From the NCBI GenBank assembly GCA_027488865.1, contig JAIYAU010000048.1, positions 1 through 34,765 on the forward strand: a stretch of DNA of 34,765 nt, read 5' to 3'. The translations under genes were made by a program, and so were the position numbers. Source of the DNA: Cytophagaceae bacterium (GTDB lineage: Bacteria > Bacteroidota > Bacteroidia > Cytophagales > UBA9547). The notes below the pieces were generated by a model, which saw nothing but the letters and a program-made list of their open reading frames with translations, ran no database searches and was not told the DNA's origin. Below, in pieces: positions 1-9,023 of the stretch (its first letter is position 1; each line of letters opens with the position of its first letter).

Positions 1-1
1 T

Positions 2-118
2 TCTTACGACTACACCACTTCTCAACTGGCCAACTACTCCAGTGGTTCACATGAGATTGTAATCGGTTATCGTATCGCACATCTTGACAAAAAACCTGCT
101 CCTGCGCAGTTTTGGTAG
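2..118 (+). CDS. PorP/SprF family membrane protein, C-terminal fragment
   Basis: The window opens inside a plus-strand reading frame with 38 residues visible before a TAG stop. The readable tail contains YSSGSHEIVIGYRI followed by a short Pro/Ala-rich end and FW. A 'YSSGSHEI-x-x-GY' segment close to the C-terminus is characteristic of the PorP/SprF family, outer-membrane beta-barrel proteins that work with the type IX secretion/gliding machinery of Bacteroidota. Only the last strand is present, so the start, length and any partner PKD-repeat adhesin upstream cannot be seen. The next gene is convergent (minus strand), so this gene ends its own transcription unit here. The family call rests on one short motif; the coding frame itself is clear. 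Confidence 0.7.
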   Translation, partial: SYDYTTSQLANYSSGSHEIVIGYRIAHLDKKPAPAQFW

Positions 119-228
119 GTGTATTTCAAATAAGTGATATAAAAATTTTGGCAGAACTAGAATAACAACAGATATCTGATGACTGAGATCAGCCTATAAA
201 AGTAAGGGCAATCCATGATTACACCAAA

Positions 229-1746
229 TCACAAATTCAGAACCCAGTTTTTGATATTGAATTCGTTATCAATTGGAGCGATTTTCTTCTTGAGCCTAAA
301 CTTTGCTTTTTTAACACTATCAGTAGATATTCCCATCATGTTGGCTATTTCTTCATTTTTTAGTCTTAGCTTCAACAAAACAGTCAATCTTATATCCCCA
401 GCACTTAGGTCTGGATATTGCTCTCTTAATTTGGTAAAAAACTGAGGAAAAACTAGTTCAAATTTATCTTTAAACTCCAACCAATCTTCGTTTGTTAGCA
501 AATGTGATTTTGACAATTCATCCAGTGCTCTTACTTTATCAATGCTATCAGTAAATTCATTATCTGTGTAGTTAGCGTCATAAATTGGTGTATTTTCTTT
601 ACCTCTTGTTATCAACATTTGGGTGTATTCCTCTAATTTTTGTTTGTTAATAGCCAACTCATTTTCTATAAGTTCATTTTTTAATGTAGTTGCCTTCATT
701 TCAGATTCCAACAATTTTTGTTGGGTGATTTGTAATTCTTTTTCTTTGCCTGTTTTGTATCGATAAGCCCCTAACAACCCCAAAAGAAACAAGGCGATTG
801 CAGCTAGTGCCATAATGGTAACAACCAGCTTAAATTGAGCAATATTTCTCTCTCTATTCAGTTCGTCTATTCTTGATTTATTAAGGGATTCCAATACATT
901 CAATTGCAGTTGAGTAACCTCATCTATTTTCTTTTTAGTTTTGAGAGAGCTATTTAGTTCAAAAAACTCAACATGAGTCAAATATGCTTGTTCAAACATA
1001 CCTAATTCAAAATATGACTTTGAAATATCTTTCAAAGCCGCTCGCTTCTGGTCCTTATTATTAGACAGTTGAGCCAATTGAATTGCTTTTTGATACTGGA
1101 CAATTGCTTTTTGATGTTGAGATTGTTTTCTAAACACATCACCCATGTTATTATAGGTAGTAATAGTTATATTGGTGTCATTGGCGCTTTTGGATAGTGC
1201 CATAGCTTTGACAAGAAGCTCAAATGCTGCTGAATAATTACCCAAATTTTCATAAGTGCTGGACTGATTATTATAAACTTGAACCAAAAGGGACGTATCT
1301 TTAATTTTAACAAAATATTTTTCCGCAAAATCAAAACCTGCAAATGCCTTATCGGTGTATCCAAAGTCTTCCAACAAATCCCCCCATTCTGTCAAGCACA
1401 TGGCCATACCTAAAGAATCATTGGTTGTTTTGAAACTTTGGTATGACTTGCTATAATAGTCAAGCGCTTTTTCTTTATAATCAAAATAGTTATAACAATT
1501 GGCCAATAATAAGTACACCTCTCCAGATTGATTTGGTTTAGGAGTGGTTAAATCAAAATGGACTTCCAGCTTTAATAGATCGTTTAAGCCCTCTACATAA
1601 TCTCCAATTTTGATTTTTGATTTAGTAATAATCAAAAGTGAATCCAGATTTTGTGCACTACTTGAATGTATTGCCCCGAATAATAGAAAAATCAAGGTAA
1701 ATACCTTTCGAAATCTGTCCACCCTATTGTCCACCGTAATTGTCAT
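229..1746 (-). CDS. TPR sensor protein with transmembrane helix and C-terminal HTH
   Basis: This 505-residue protein begins with an ATG and a signal-like hydrophobic stretch (residues about 14-31, ending SSSAQ). Residues about 35-290 form tetratricopeptide-type helical repeats, for example the segments around 'YNNMGDVFRKQSQHQKAIVQYQ' positions 200-220. A single transmembrane helix follows at about 307-329, then a charged coiled coil (about 332-385). The C-terminus carries a LuxR/sigma-region-4-like helix-turn-helix around LKNEEIANMMGISTDSVKKA. This periplasmic TPR / one TM / cytoplasmic HTH plan is a common Bacteroidota one-component regulator design. Its ligand is unknown. It is divergent from the TonB receptor operon and shares the 1747-1934 intergenic region with it, so it may regulate that operon; this is inferred from position only. 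Confidence 0.85.
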   Translation of the reverse strand: MTITVDNRVDRFRKVFTLIFLLFGAIHSSSAQNLDSLLIITKSKIKIGDYVEGLNDLLKLEVHFDLTTPKPNQSGEVYLLLANCYNYFDYKEKALDYYSKSYQSFKTTNDSLGMAMCLTEWGDLLEDFGYTDKAFAGFDFAEKYFVKIKDTSLLVQVYNNQSSTYENLGNYSAAFELLVKAMALSKSANDTNITITTYNNMGDVFRKQSQHQKAIVQYQKAIQLAQLSNNKDQKRAALKDISKSYFELGMFEQAYLTHVEFFELNSSLKTKKKIDEVTQLQLNVLESLNKSRIDELNRERNIAQFKLVVTIMALAAIALFLLGLLGAYRYKTGKEKELQITQQKLLESEMKATTLKNELIENELAINKQKLEEYTQMLITRGKENTPIYDANYTDNEFTDSIDKVRALDELSKSHLLTNEDWLEFKDKFELVFPQFFTKLREQYPDLSAGDIRLTVLLKLRLKNEEIANMMGISTDSVKKAKFRLKKKIAPIDNEFNIKNWVLNL

Positions 1747-1856
1747 GAGTGTAAATTTAAAGGTTTAATATTAAGGCAATGTTAATTAATCAATATCATA
1801 TTGTTTTGTAAAGTTAAATTTATTATACATAAACCTCATTTACAGATATTTAACAT

Positions 1857-1890
1857 TTGTACCCACAACTGTACCCTATAGGTATGTTTG
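1857..1890 (+). promoter_or_regulatory. Bacteroidota-type promoter of the TonB receptor unit
   Basis: TATGTTTG at 1883-1890 matches the TAnnTTTG -7 consensus of Bacteroidota. A TTG at 1857-1859 lies 23 bp upstream, at the long end of the accepted spacing. A start site near 1897 would give a leader of about 38 nt to the ATG at 1935. This placement argues against translation from the in-frame TTG at 1857. Confidence 0.45.
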
Positions 1891-1934
1891 TATTTATCCA
1901 ATACTACCGAACTTTGCACAATCAAAAATACCAA

Positions 1935-4724
1935 ATGCGCACGATTGTAATATTTTTTCTCTCATTATTTTTCATAAAAGCCAACGCTCAGATTGAAGGG
2001 TTGGTTACAGACGAAAAAACAAAAGAAACTCTGGTAGGTGCAGTGGTGCTTCTTACTGGATCGTCCGAGATTAGAGCCACATTGACAGGCCTTGATGGAA
2101 GTTTTATATTTAACCAAGTCGATACTGGATCCTATTCTATTGATATTACCTACGCTTCATACGACGATAAAAGTATTAATACTCATTATAATGGCTCGAA
2201 ATTAAAGATTCAAATTGGATTAATTGATGCTTCAACCAAACTTTCTGAAGTTACAGTCATTGGTGTTAATTCTGGCGATCAAGATGCAGGAGCAAGATTG
2301 ATGGAAAAAAAAGCGGACATGGTTATAAACGTTGTTTCTGCTAAAGCAATAGAGTTGTCTCCGGATTTAACAGTTGCCAACGTAGTGCAACGAGTATCAG
2401 GGATATCGATTGAACGAAACAGCAATGGCGATGGTCAACATGCAATATTGAGAGGAATGGACAAGCGATACAACTATACCATGGTGAATGGTGTGAAGAT
2501 ACCTAGCCCTGATAATAAGTATAGGTACGTACCATTAGATATTTTTCCATCAGATCTCTTACAAAGACTTGAAGTGTACAAATCACTCACTCCCAGCATG
2601 GAAGGTGACGCAGTGGGTGGCGCTGTAAACATGGAAATGAAAGATGCTCCTCAAAACTTTACCGTTACGACCAACCTAGCTGGAGGAGTAAATCAATTGT
2701 TTTTGGATAATAGTTTTATGAGGTATGATAAAAGTGCAGTTAATAGATACTCTCCATATGAATTAAATGATGAAGGATATAATGCTAAGGTGAGTGATTT
2801 CAATACTGGATTAGTAACATATACCAAAAGAAATTCTGCCCCAAATTTGATTGGAGGGGTATCTGCAGGAGGTAGAATTTTGAAAAATAGGTTAGGAATT
2901 ATTACTGCCTTTAGTTTTCAAAACACCTTTAGGGGAAGTATAAGCGAATTTTTTGATTTCGCAAATGTAGGTACTGATATCGTTCCTACACTCACCGAGG
3001 CTAGAAATAGGCGGTATTTTGAACAACAAACTAGATCGGGGATACATTTAAAGATGGATTACCAATTGCATAAGAAACATATCATAAAGTTGTATTTGGC
3101 TTATATAAAGCTAGATAACTTTCAAACAAGAGATACCAGATCTTTGCAAATGTCATTTGGTTATAATCCATCCATTGGAGAGGCCAACCTAGCCTTCAAC
3201 ACTAGATCAAGAAGCACCGAGCAAACAATACTTACACCAACCTTGATGGGTGAGCATCAATTAATGAAAAGACTTACGCTTAAATGGTCAGCTGTTTATG
3301 GTAGTGCAGCCAATAGACAACCGGAAAACACCACTATAAATTTTTTAGGAAAGCAAGAAAATTTTATAGATAGGAAAACCTTTGTAAATGAAATGACCAG
3401 AAGATGGGAAAGAAATAGAGATAATGACCTAGCCATTTACACACATTTGAGTTACAATACCATTATTTCTACTTATTCATCAGTATTTTCCACTGGTTTT
3501 TTATATAGAACAAAGGACCGATACAATTTTTACAACAACTACAGATTTGTTCCAACCAATCCAAATGCTGTTTATGGCGTTAATTATGTAAACAATGAAG
3601 ATATTTCATGGTCATTGGTAAACCCTAGAGGTGCTGTAGCTACTGCTTTAGCTTATGAATCTGATGAAAAAATTCTTGCCTCTTATATCCAAAACAAAAC
3701 AGAGTTTAATAAACTACATGTAATATTTGGTGCAAGATTAGAGTCTACCAACCAAGGTTATGCACTTACTTATGAAACTACTGAGGGTCGCCAAAAATAC
3801 ATTGACATTTTGCCAAGTATACAAGCTAAATATGCTTTAACAAATAAAACCAATCTCAGAACATCATATTTCAGATCGATCAATAGACCAGGATTTTTTG
3901 AAATTGTACCATATTTAATTGTTAATGAAGACTATCAAGAGAGAGGTAACCCTAATCTAAAAAGAGCTAAGGTTAACAATTATGATATTCGTTTTGAATA
4001 TTTTCCAAAACCCTCAGAGCAGTTTATGTTTGGCTTTTTTTACAAGAACCTGAAGGATCCTATAGAATACACGATACAAATCGACGAACGCAGAGGTCAA
4101 GATCAATTTTTAGGTCCGGGTAATTTTGGTATTGCCAGAAATTTGGGTATTGAGCTAGACTACATTAAATATTTTAGGTTGTTTGGTATAAAAACCAATT
4201 ACACCTATACCAACTCAAGTATAACTACTCAAAAGTCAAAAAGAATAACAGATTTCAATGGAAACTTCGTGATGACGCAAGTTGACCAGACAAGGCCATT
4301 GTACGGACAAGCCGACCATGTTGCGAACTTAGCTTTTATGTTCAAACATCCAAAGGGTATTGACATTCAACTAGCATTTAACTATACAGGAAAAAGAATT
4401 CAAACTGTTTCCCAATTTGTAGACGCAGATTTATGGCAACTTCCCGTTTTTTTAGCTGATTTTTCAGCTGAGATTAAACTATACAAGCAATGGCACTTCT
4501 TCGCAAAAGCAAACAATTTGCTTAACTCTCCAATGATTATATATGCCAATGGTATCAATCAAACAAACTCAAATGTTCCAAATCAAGAAATTGAAATTTC
4601 TGGTGTTCAAAGGTTTATAGATGGCTTACTTGGCGTATCATCCAATAACAAAACGTTAATTCAAAAAGATTTCTATGGTCCTTCTTATTTGATGGGGATT
4701 AGATACAGATTTTCTAAAGACTAA
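1935..4724 (+). CDS. TonB-dependent outer-membrane receptor
   Basis: This 929-residue protein is an outer-membrane active transporter energised by TonB. The frame is open from a TTG at 1857, but the ATG at 1935 is preferred because it directly begins a clean signal peptide (MRTIVIFFLSLFFIKANAQ) and lies downstream of a promoter-like site. After the signal, residues about 20-100 form a carboxypeptidase-regulatory-like beta-sandwich typical of Bacteroidota receptors. Next come the plug (VVQRVSGISIERNSNG, LRGMDKRYNYTMVNG, then LEVYKSLTPSMEGDAVGGAV) and a long 22-strand-type barrel ending GIRYRFSKD. The plug wording resembles the TonB-Xanth-Caul type of receptor (a family I recall, not checked). 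No SusD partner gene follows, so this is not a classic SusCD pair. The substrate is unknown; the adjacent phosphatase suggests a phosphorylated nutrient. The lipoprotein gene begins 36 bp downstream, so the two are probably co-transcribed. Confidence 0.9.
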   Translation: MRTIVIFFLSLFFIKANAQIEGLVTDEKTKETLVGAVVLLTGSSEIRATLTGLDGSFIFNQVDTGSYSIDITYASYDDKSINTHYNGSKLKIQIGLIDASTKLSEVTVIGVNSGDQDAGARLMEKKADMVINVVSAKAIELSPDLTVANVVQRVSGISIERNSNGDGQHAILRGMDKRYNYTMVNGVKIPSPDNKYRYVPLDIFPSDLLQRLEVYKSLTPSMEGDAVGGAVNMEMKDAPQNFTVTTNLAGGVNQLFLDNSFMRYDKSAVNRYSPYELNDEGYNAKVSDFNTGLVTYTKRNSAPNLIGGVSAGGRILKNRLGIITAFSFQNTFRGSISEFFDFANVGTDIVPTLTEARNRRYFEQQTRSGIHLKMDYQLHKKHIIKLYLAYIKLDNFQTRDTRSLQMSFGYNPSIGEANLAFNTRSRSTEQTILTPTLMGEHQLMKRLTLKWSAVYGSAANRQPENTTINFLGKQENFIDRKTFVNEMTRRWERNRDNDLAIYTHLSYNTIISTYSSVFSTGFLYRTKDRYNFYNNYRFVPTNPNAVYGVNYVNNEDISWSLVNPRGAVATALAYESDEKILASYIQNKTEFNKLHVIFGARLESTNQGYALTYETTEGRQKYIDILPSIQAKYALTNKTNLRTSYFRSINRPGFFEIVPYLIVNEDYQERGNPNLKRAKVNNYDIRFEYFPKPSEQFMFGFFYKNLKDPIEYTIQIDERRGQDQFLGPGNFGIARNLGIELDYIKYFRLFGIKTNYTYTNSSITTQKSKRITDFNGNFVMTQVDQTRPLYGQADHVANLAFMFKHPKGIDIQLAFNYTGKRIQTVSQFVDADLWQLPVFLADFSAEIKLYKQWHFFAKANNLLNSPMIIYANGINQTNSNVPNQEIEISGVQRFIDGLLGVSSNNKTLIQKDFYGPSYLMGIRYRFSKD

Positions 4725-4760
4725 ATATATCTTAATTCTTAAATTTAAATTAAAACAAAA

Positions 4761-6023
4761 ATGAAAATGAAAATCAATTACCTTTTAGCAGGAACTGCCT
4801 TATTTGCAGGCTTAATGCTGACAAATTGCAACAAAAAAGACGAGAAACCAAAAAGAGTACAAAAAAGTGTTTCTGGTACTATCACTGACAGCGTTTGGAC
4901 TGCAGGATCTGAAATAATCATCAACAATCACATCACATTGCCCGCAGGAAAAAATCTTAGAATAGAAGAAGGCGTAACAGTTTTGTTCTCAGACACGCTG
5001 ATTAAACCTGAATTCATCGTAAAAGGCAACTTATATGTAAACGGTACAGAATCTAATCCGGTTAGGTTCACCATACCTGAGGCCATGCAAGTTGGTAGAA
5101 CTTGGGGACAAGGATGGGGCGGAATACTACCTGATCCAACTACTTGTACTGAAATCGTAATCAACTATGCTGAAATAGCTTATACAGGTGCTACTACCAC
5201 TGAGGAGTCTCCATCTGTAAAAGAGAAACTTTACAAAGCTGAGGCTGGTGAAAACGTGCCTGCAATTTGGTTTGGCAATGAAAATGGTAAATTGGTTGTG
5301 ATGAATTCAACTTTCCACAACCTTAAAGAAGATGGATTATACATTGATGCAGGACAAGTAATTGTATCTAACAATTTGTTTTATACCACTGGACATACAG
5401 GTGCTGATGCAGTAAATACTAAATCAGGTACAAAAGCCGACGTTTGTTACAATATTATGTTTAGTCCTAACACAAACTCCGTTAAAACTTCTAACGGCGG
5501 TGGAAAATCACAAGCTGATATTAGAATTTACAACAACACAATGGTTAATTCTGGTTGGAGAAGGCCTACCATTAAAGGTGGTCTAATTTGGCTTGAAGAT
5601 GGTATAATAGTTCATGCATTTAATAACTTGTTCGTTAACAATCGTTTTGGTATTAAGAGAGATACAAAAAAACCTGAAAACGAAAATACCACTACAGGTA
5701 ATAACTTGTATTATGGTCACGACTCAATTACCGTTGCTCAATTTCAACCTGGAAAAGAGATTTTAGATGGTACAGATGACTTAAGAGGTACTACGGCTGG
5801 TTCAAACGATCCTAAGTTTGTTTCTTTTACTCTGTCCACCGATAAAAATAGCTATACTTTTGACAAAGCTTGGGACTTCCGTATTAAATCGGACTCTCCA
5901 GCTATTAACAAAGGTAAAACTACTGCGCCTTCTCATTACAGTACAACAGGCCTAATGCTTGATGGTAAATTATATAAATCACCTGCTCCTGCCAGTTATA
6001 TTGGGGCAAAAGGAACTAATTAA
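4761..6023 (+). CDS. Surface lipoprotein with right-handed beta-helix fold
   Basis: This 420-residue protein has a type II signal peptide with lipobox LTNC (Cys at residue 23). It is followed immediately by N-K-K-D-E-K. A lysine next to two acidic residues just after the lipid cysteine fits the lipoprotein export signal known in Bacteroidota, so the protein is probably on the cell surface. The body is a parallel beta-helix (pectate-lyase-like): short repeated turns rich in Asn and Val/Ile, such as VVMNSTFHNLKEDGLYIDA, VIVSNNLFYTTG and IRIYNNTMVNSGW, then a region resembling C-terminal chondroitinase/lyase-type repeats. No lyase catalytic residues were recognised, so it may bind rather than cleave. 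It lies between the TonB receptor and the phosphatase on the same strand with short gaps, which implies a shared function at the outer membrane. Confidence 0.8.
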   Translation: MKMKINYLLAGTALFAGLMLTNCNKKDEKPKRVQKSVSGTITDSVWTAGSEIIINNHITLPAGKNLRIEEGVTVLFSDTLIKPEFIVKGNLYVNGTESNPVRFTIPEAMQVGRTWGQGWGGILPDPTTCTEIVINYAEIAYTGATTTEESPSVKEKLYKAEAGENVPAIWFGNENGKLVVMNSTFHNLKEDGLYIDAGQVIVSNNLFYTTGHTGADAVNTKSGTKADVCYNIMFSPNTNSVKTSNGGGKSQADIRIYNNTMVNSGWRRPTIKGGLIWLEDGIIVHAFNNLFVNNRFGIKRDTKKPENENTTTGNNLYYGHDSITVAQFQPGKEILDGTDDLRGTTAGSNDPKFVSFTLSTDKNSYTFDKAWDFRIKSDSPAINKGKTTAPSHYSTTGLMLDGKLYKSPAPASYIGAKGTN

Positions 6024-6038
6024 TAAATTATCAACACA

Positions 6039-6069
6039 AATGGCCATCCAACATTGATGGATGGCCATT
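6039..6069. terminator. Perfect 11-bp hairpin between lipoprotein and phosphatase genes
   Basis: AATGGCCATCC (6039-6049) and GGATGGCCATT (6059-6069) are exact reverse complements around a 9-nt loop. The hairpin follows the lipoprotein stop by 16 bp and covers an in-frame ATG at 6061. There is no U-run behind it, so it may act as an attenuator or an mRNA processing/stabilising element inside the operon rather than a full terminator. Confidence 0.6.
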
Positions 6070-6084
6070 ACTAAAATTGCAAAA

Positions 6085-7032
6085 ATGAAATTAAGAATCA
6101 CAGTTGTCCTTATCCTTACCACATTTACAATCGTCTTAGCACAACAAAAAACAAACAACCCTAGCAAAAGCTTAAATATACCCCAAGACGACGTACTCAA
6201 TTTTTATGTAATTGGCGATTGGGGTCGATATGGAGGACATCACCAAGCTGAGGTAGCTACTCAAATGGATAAATACGCTGCTCAGTTTGACCCTGAATTT
6301 ATTATATCCACAGGAGACAATTTTTACACAAATGGTGTTGCCAGCACCCAAGACCCTCAATGGAATTTATCTTTTGAAAGTATTTACAACAAAGGTGGTA
6401 TTACTTGTTTGTGGTATCCAATACTAGGGAATCACGATTATCTTGGCAACCCACAGGCACAGATTGACTATTCCAAAATCAGTCGCAAATGGAGCATGCC
6501 AGATAGGTATTATACCAATGTTCAAAAAATTGATAAAAACACAACCGCAAGGTTTGTATATATTGATACTAATCCTTTTGTAGAACGCTATCATAAAGCC
6601 AATAAATATTCTGATTTGGCACTACAAGATACTGCCAAACAATGGAAATGGATTGATAGTGTACTGGCTAACAGTAAAGAAGATTGGAAAATTGTTGTTG
6701 GGCATCATCCTGTATATTCATCTAGCAAAAAACACGGTGGACAACCTGAACTACAAAAAAAACTAATCCCTCTATTAGAAAAATATGGTGTTCAAATGTA
6801 TTTCTGCGGCCATGATCATGATCTTCAATATCAAAAACCTGAGGGATCCAAAGTTGATTATATCGTTTCGGGTGCTGGTTCTGAAACAAGAGATATGGGA
6901 ATCGATAAAAACACCATATTTGCCAAGGACATTTCAGGTTATGTAGCAGTAAGTCTTACAAATAACAAAGCTATTTTGTACTTTATCGATTATAAGGGCA
7001 ATGTAATATACAATTTTACTAGGGTAAAATAA
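6085..7032 (+). CDS. Secreted purple (tartrate-resistant type) acid phosphatase
   Basis: This is a 315-residue metallophosphoesterase. An earlier in-frame ATG (6061) lies inside a strong hairpin, while the ATG at 6085 begins a standard signal peptide (MKLRITVVLILTTFTIVLA), so 6085 is preferred. The metal-binding blocks appear in order: GDWG (Asp45), GDNFY (Asp78, Tyr81), GNHD (Asn116, His117), VGHHP and CGHDHD. The GDxxY block with its tyrosine is the hallmark of purple acid phosphatases, where Tyr binds the ferric iron; ordinary calcineurin-type phosphatases lack it. Length and order match the small mammalian-type (ACP5-like) form. The expected reaction is hydrolysis of phosphomonoesters in the periplasm or outside the cell. 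It is the last gene of the TonB receptor/lipoprotein unit, which suggests release of phosphate for uptake; the true substrate is not shown by the sequence. Confidence 0.88.
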   Translation: MKLRITVVLILTTFTIVLAQQKTNNPSKSLNIPQDDVLNFYVIGDWGRYGGHHQAEVATQMDKYAAQFDPEFIISTGDNFYTNGVASTQDPQWNLSFESIYNKGGITCLWYPILGNHDYLGNPQAQIDYSKISRKWSMPDRYYTNVQKIDKNTTARFVYIDTNPFVERYHKANKYSDLALQDTAKQWKWIDSVLANSKEDWKIVVGHHPVYSSSKKHGGQPELQKKLIPLLEKYGVQMYFCGHDHDLQYQKPEGSKVDYIVSGAGSETRDMGIDKNTIFAKDISGYVAVSLTNNKAILYFIDYKGNVIYNFTRVK

Positions 7033-7056
7033 GGTTTATTTATTTGAGATTGAACT

Positions 7057-7089
7057 AATAGTGCATGTAGCTTTAGGCAATGCACTATT
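7057..7089. terminator. Hairpin in the convergent phosphatase / bshB1 gap
   Basis: AATAGTGCAT (7057-7066) and ATGCACTATT (7080-7089) are exact reverse complements with a 13-nt loop. The site lies 24 bp after the phosphatase stop in a convergent gap, the usual position for a terminator, but no clear T-run follows. The rest of the gap (7090-7261) shows no gene or strong repeat. Confidence 0.45.
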
Positions 7090-7261
7090 TATGGATTCGG
7101 TTCAAAATTATCTTCAATACAGCTCATGTTTATGTTAAAATACTAAACGTAACATAATTTTTCCCTACGGACGCGCAATGAGCCTCTGATATTAGCGTGG
7201 GTTACTGAAACGTCTAATTAAATGTTAATTTATGCAGTTTGTATTTTTAAAGATTGTTAAA

Positions 7262-7993
7262 TCAAATAATATCTAACAAAGATTTCACTTTAGGAATAAT
7301 TTTGGAAGTAAACCCTTCTGCAAATTGTACCCCTGCCAACCTACCAAGTTCTTGATGTCTTGAAGTAATGTTATCGTTAAACAATTTACTTGAAATATAT
7401 GTGCCAGGCTCGTTGCTGTTAGGATTATAAAATTGGCTTTGGTAGGCCATTATAGACTTTACTTTTCTCTCCCAGTAAGGGGTTATATCAACAATTAAAT
7501 CGGGCTTAATAAATCTATCTTGAATATAATTAAAAACTGCTTTTGGTCTCCATGGGTCTTGTGGAAGATCTAAATCTAGCGTTTCTATTTTCCTAAGACC
7601 AGCCAAAAAACACGCTTCTTGTACAAGTAAACAAGCGTTCCCATGGTCTGGATGCCGGTCTTCAAGTGCATTTGTAAGAATAACCTCTGGCTGATATTTT
7701 CTTATTGCATAAATCACCTTTAACTGAAATTCCCTACTATTATTTATAAACCCATCTGGAAGCCGCAAATTTTCACGATAAGATATGCCCATTATGGCAG
7801 AAGCAGCCGCAGACTCTTGATAACGTAATGGTACATTACCTCTTGTTCCCAATTCGCCTTCAGTAAGATCTACGATTCCTACCTTATGTCCCAAAGCGAT
7901 ATGATGCATGAGTGTACCACTACATGACAACTCAACGTCATCGGGGTGTGCACCAAATGCCAATACCTCAAGTTTGTAATCAGGCATATCCAT
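7262..7993 (-). CDS. bshB1: Bacillithiol biosynthesis deacetylase BshB1
   Basis: This 243-residue LmbE/PIG-L family zinc deacetylase is expected to remove the acetyl group from N-acetylglucosaminyl-malate, the second step in making the thiol bacillithiol. The N-terminal AHPDD motif (residues 15-19) supplies the catalytic Asp and zinc ligands, and HPDH (114-117) supplies the remaining zinc-site histidine. The TEGELGTRG segment after the first helix and the length near 240 residues are typical of BshB1 rather than of mycothiol or sugar deacetylases. It starts one base after the M23 peptidase stop, so the two are translationally linked on the minus strand. The other bacillithiol genes (bshA, bshC) are not in this window. 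Cytoplasmic. Confidence 0.88.
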   Translation of the reverse strand: MDMPDYKLEVLAFGAHPDDVELSCSGTLMHHIALGHKVGIVDLTEGELGTRGNVPLRYQESAAASAIMGISYRENLRLPDGFINNSREFQLKVIYAIRKYQPEVILTNALEDRHPDHGNACLLVQEACFLAGLRKIETLDLDLPQDPWRPKAVFNYIQDRFIKPDLIVDITPYWERKVKSIMAYQSQFYNPNSNEPGTYISSKLFNDNITSRHQELGRLAGVQFAEGFTSKIIPKVKSLLDII

Positions 7994-7994
7994 C

Positions 7995-9023
7995 CTATCT
8001 AATCCTTAGTTTTCTACCAATACGAAGTTTGGTTTTGGAAGAAATTCCATTTAATCTGCATAATCTAGTGACTGTCACTCCATATCTTCTAGCAAGTTTG
8101 CCAAGACTATCTCCACTTCTGATGGTGTGAAAATAAGCTAAACGAGCTTGTTTTTGATAATTAAAATTTTTGTCGGTGATTAAGCAAGTTCTAAACCTAA
8201 GTTGGCAGTTACTAAAATCATAAAAGAACTTTGGATCGATAGGATTACCTGCATAACGTAATTCAAAGTGTAAGTGTGGCCCAGTGCTTCTTCCTGTGCT
8301 GCCACCATACCCAATTAATTCGCCGGCTTTTACATAAGTTCCCGTCACCACAGCTGCTCTTGTCATGTGGCCATACACTGTTTCTAAGCCATTGTAATGT
8401 CTTAATACCACATAATTTCCATATCCACCTCTATCCCAACCCTTTATTCTGACAACTCCATCAAAAGCAGCAAAAATAGAATCACCTATATTTAACGCAA
8501 GATCTATACCATAATGCCAACGAACACGCCTAAAACCAAAATCAGAGGTCATTCGGCAAGTACTTAATGGTTTGGCCCAATTTCGACCAATTAAGGTATC
8601 GTATAATACAATCGGAACGGAGTCTATAGTGGTGCCGTCCACACGGTACGGATTTACAGTACGAGAATCCCAAATAGAATAGTATTCAGCAATTTTTACC
8701 CACATCGAATCGAACCTAACTTGCTCTTCAACTTCCACTATACTTAGTTCTCCATCGTTTATGGTAGAGGTATCCTCGGCCATTAATGGCAGTTCTTTTC
8801 TAGGTGAAAAATCTTCAGGAATATCAAAATCTACCTCCTTGTTATAATCGTTCTCCATTTCCTCCCCCTTATTATCATCTTCGTGCAAATAATTTGTATC
8901 AGGAGTAACGTACTGGATATCTGGAGTTTTTATTTTTAAGAAGTCTTTGGGATTTTTTGTTGGTGTTTGTGCTACTGCCCACAGCTGCATAAACATAACC
9001 AAAATAATATAATAAACTTTCAT
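7995..9023 (-). CDS. M23 peptidoglycan metallopeptidase with C-terminal LysM
   Basis: This is an envelope zinc endopeptidase expected to cut peptide cross-links in peptidoglycan. The ATG at 9023 begins a compact signal peptide (MKVYYIILVMFMQLWAVAQ); a second in-frame ATG lies 9 bp upstream at 9032. A low-complexity acidic linker covers about residues 40-110. The M23 core follows, with the zinc ligands in WHYGID (His and Asp, about 170-174) and GPHLHFEL (about 249-256). A single LysM domain ends the protein (about 299-342, 'HTIRSGDSLGKLARRYGVT'). With LysM at the C-terminus it resembles NlpD/MepM-like proteins, but no partner can be identified here. It could be an active hydrolase, because all ligands are present. 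A minus-strand -7 box (9075-9082) lies about 50 bp upstream. Confidence 0.87.
   Translation of the reverse strand: MKVYYIILVMFMQLWAVAQTPTKNPKDFLKIKTPDIQYVTPDTNYLHEDDNKGEEMENDYNKEVDFDIPEDFSPRKELPLMAEDTSTINDGELSIVEVEEQVRFDSMWVKIAEYYSIWDSRTVNPYRVDGTTIDSVPIVLYDTLIGRNWAKPLSTCRMTSDFGFRRVRWHYGIDLALNIGDSIFAAFDGVVRIKGWDRGGYGNYVVLRHYNGLETVYGHMTRAAVVTGTYVKAGELIGYGGSTGRSTGPHLHFELRYAGNPIDPKFFYDFSNCQLRFRTCLITDKNFNYQKQARLAYFHTIRSGDSLGKLARRYGVTVTRLCRLNGISSKTKLRIGRKLRIR

Noticed and set aside
176-192. CTGAT/ATCAG hairpin after the PorP/SprF stop as a terminator
   Set aside because: Only a 5-bp stem with a 7-nt loop and no T-run.
1857-1934. TTG at 1857 as the start of the TonB receptor
   Set aside because: It would put 26 non-signal residues before the signal peptide and lies inside the likely -33 element; the ATG at 1935 gives a standard N-terminus.
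7090-7261. Possible gene remnant after the phosphatase
   Set aside because: No frame of useful length or familiar motif was seen on either strand.
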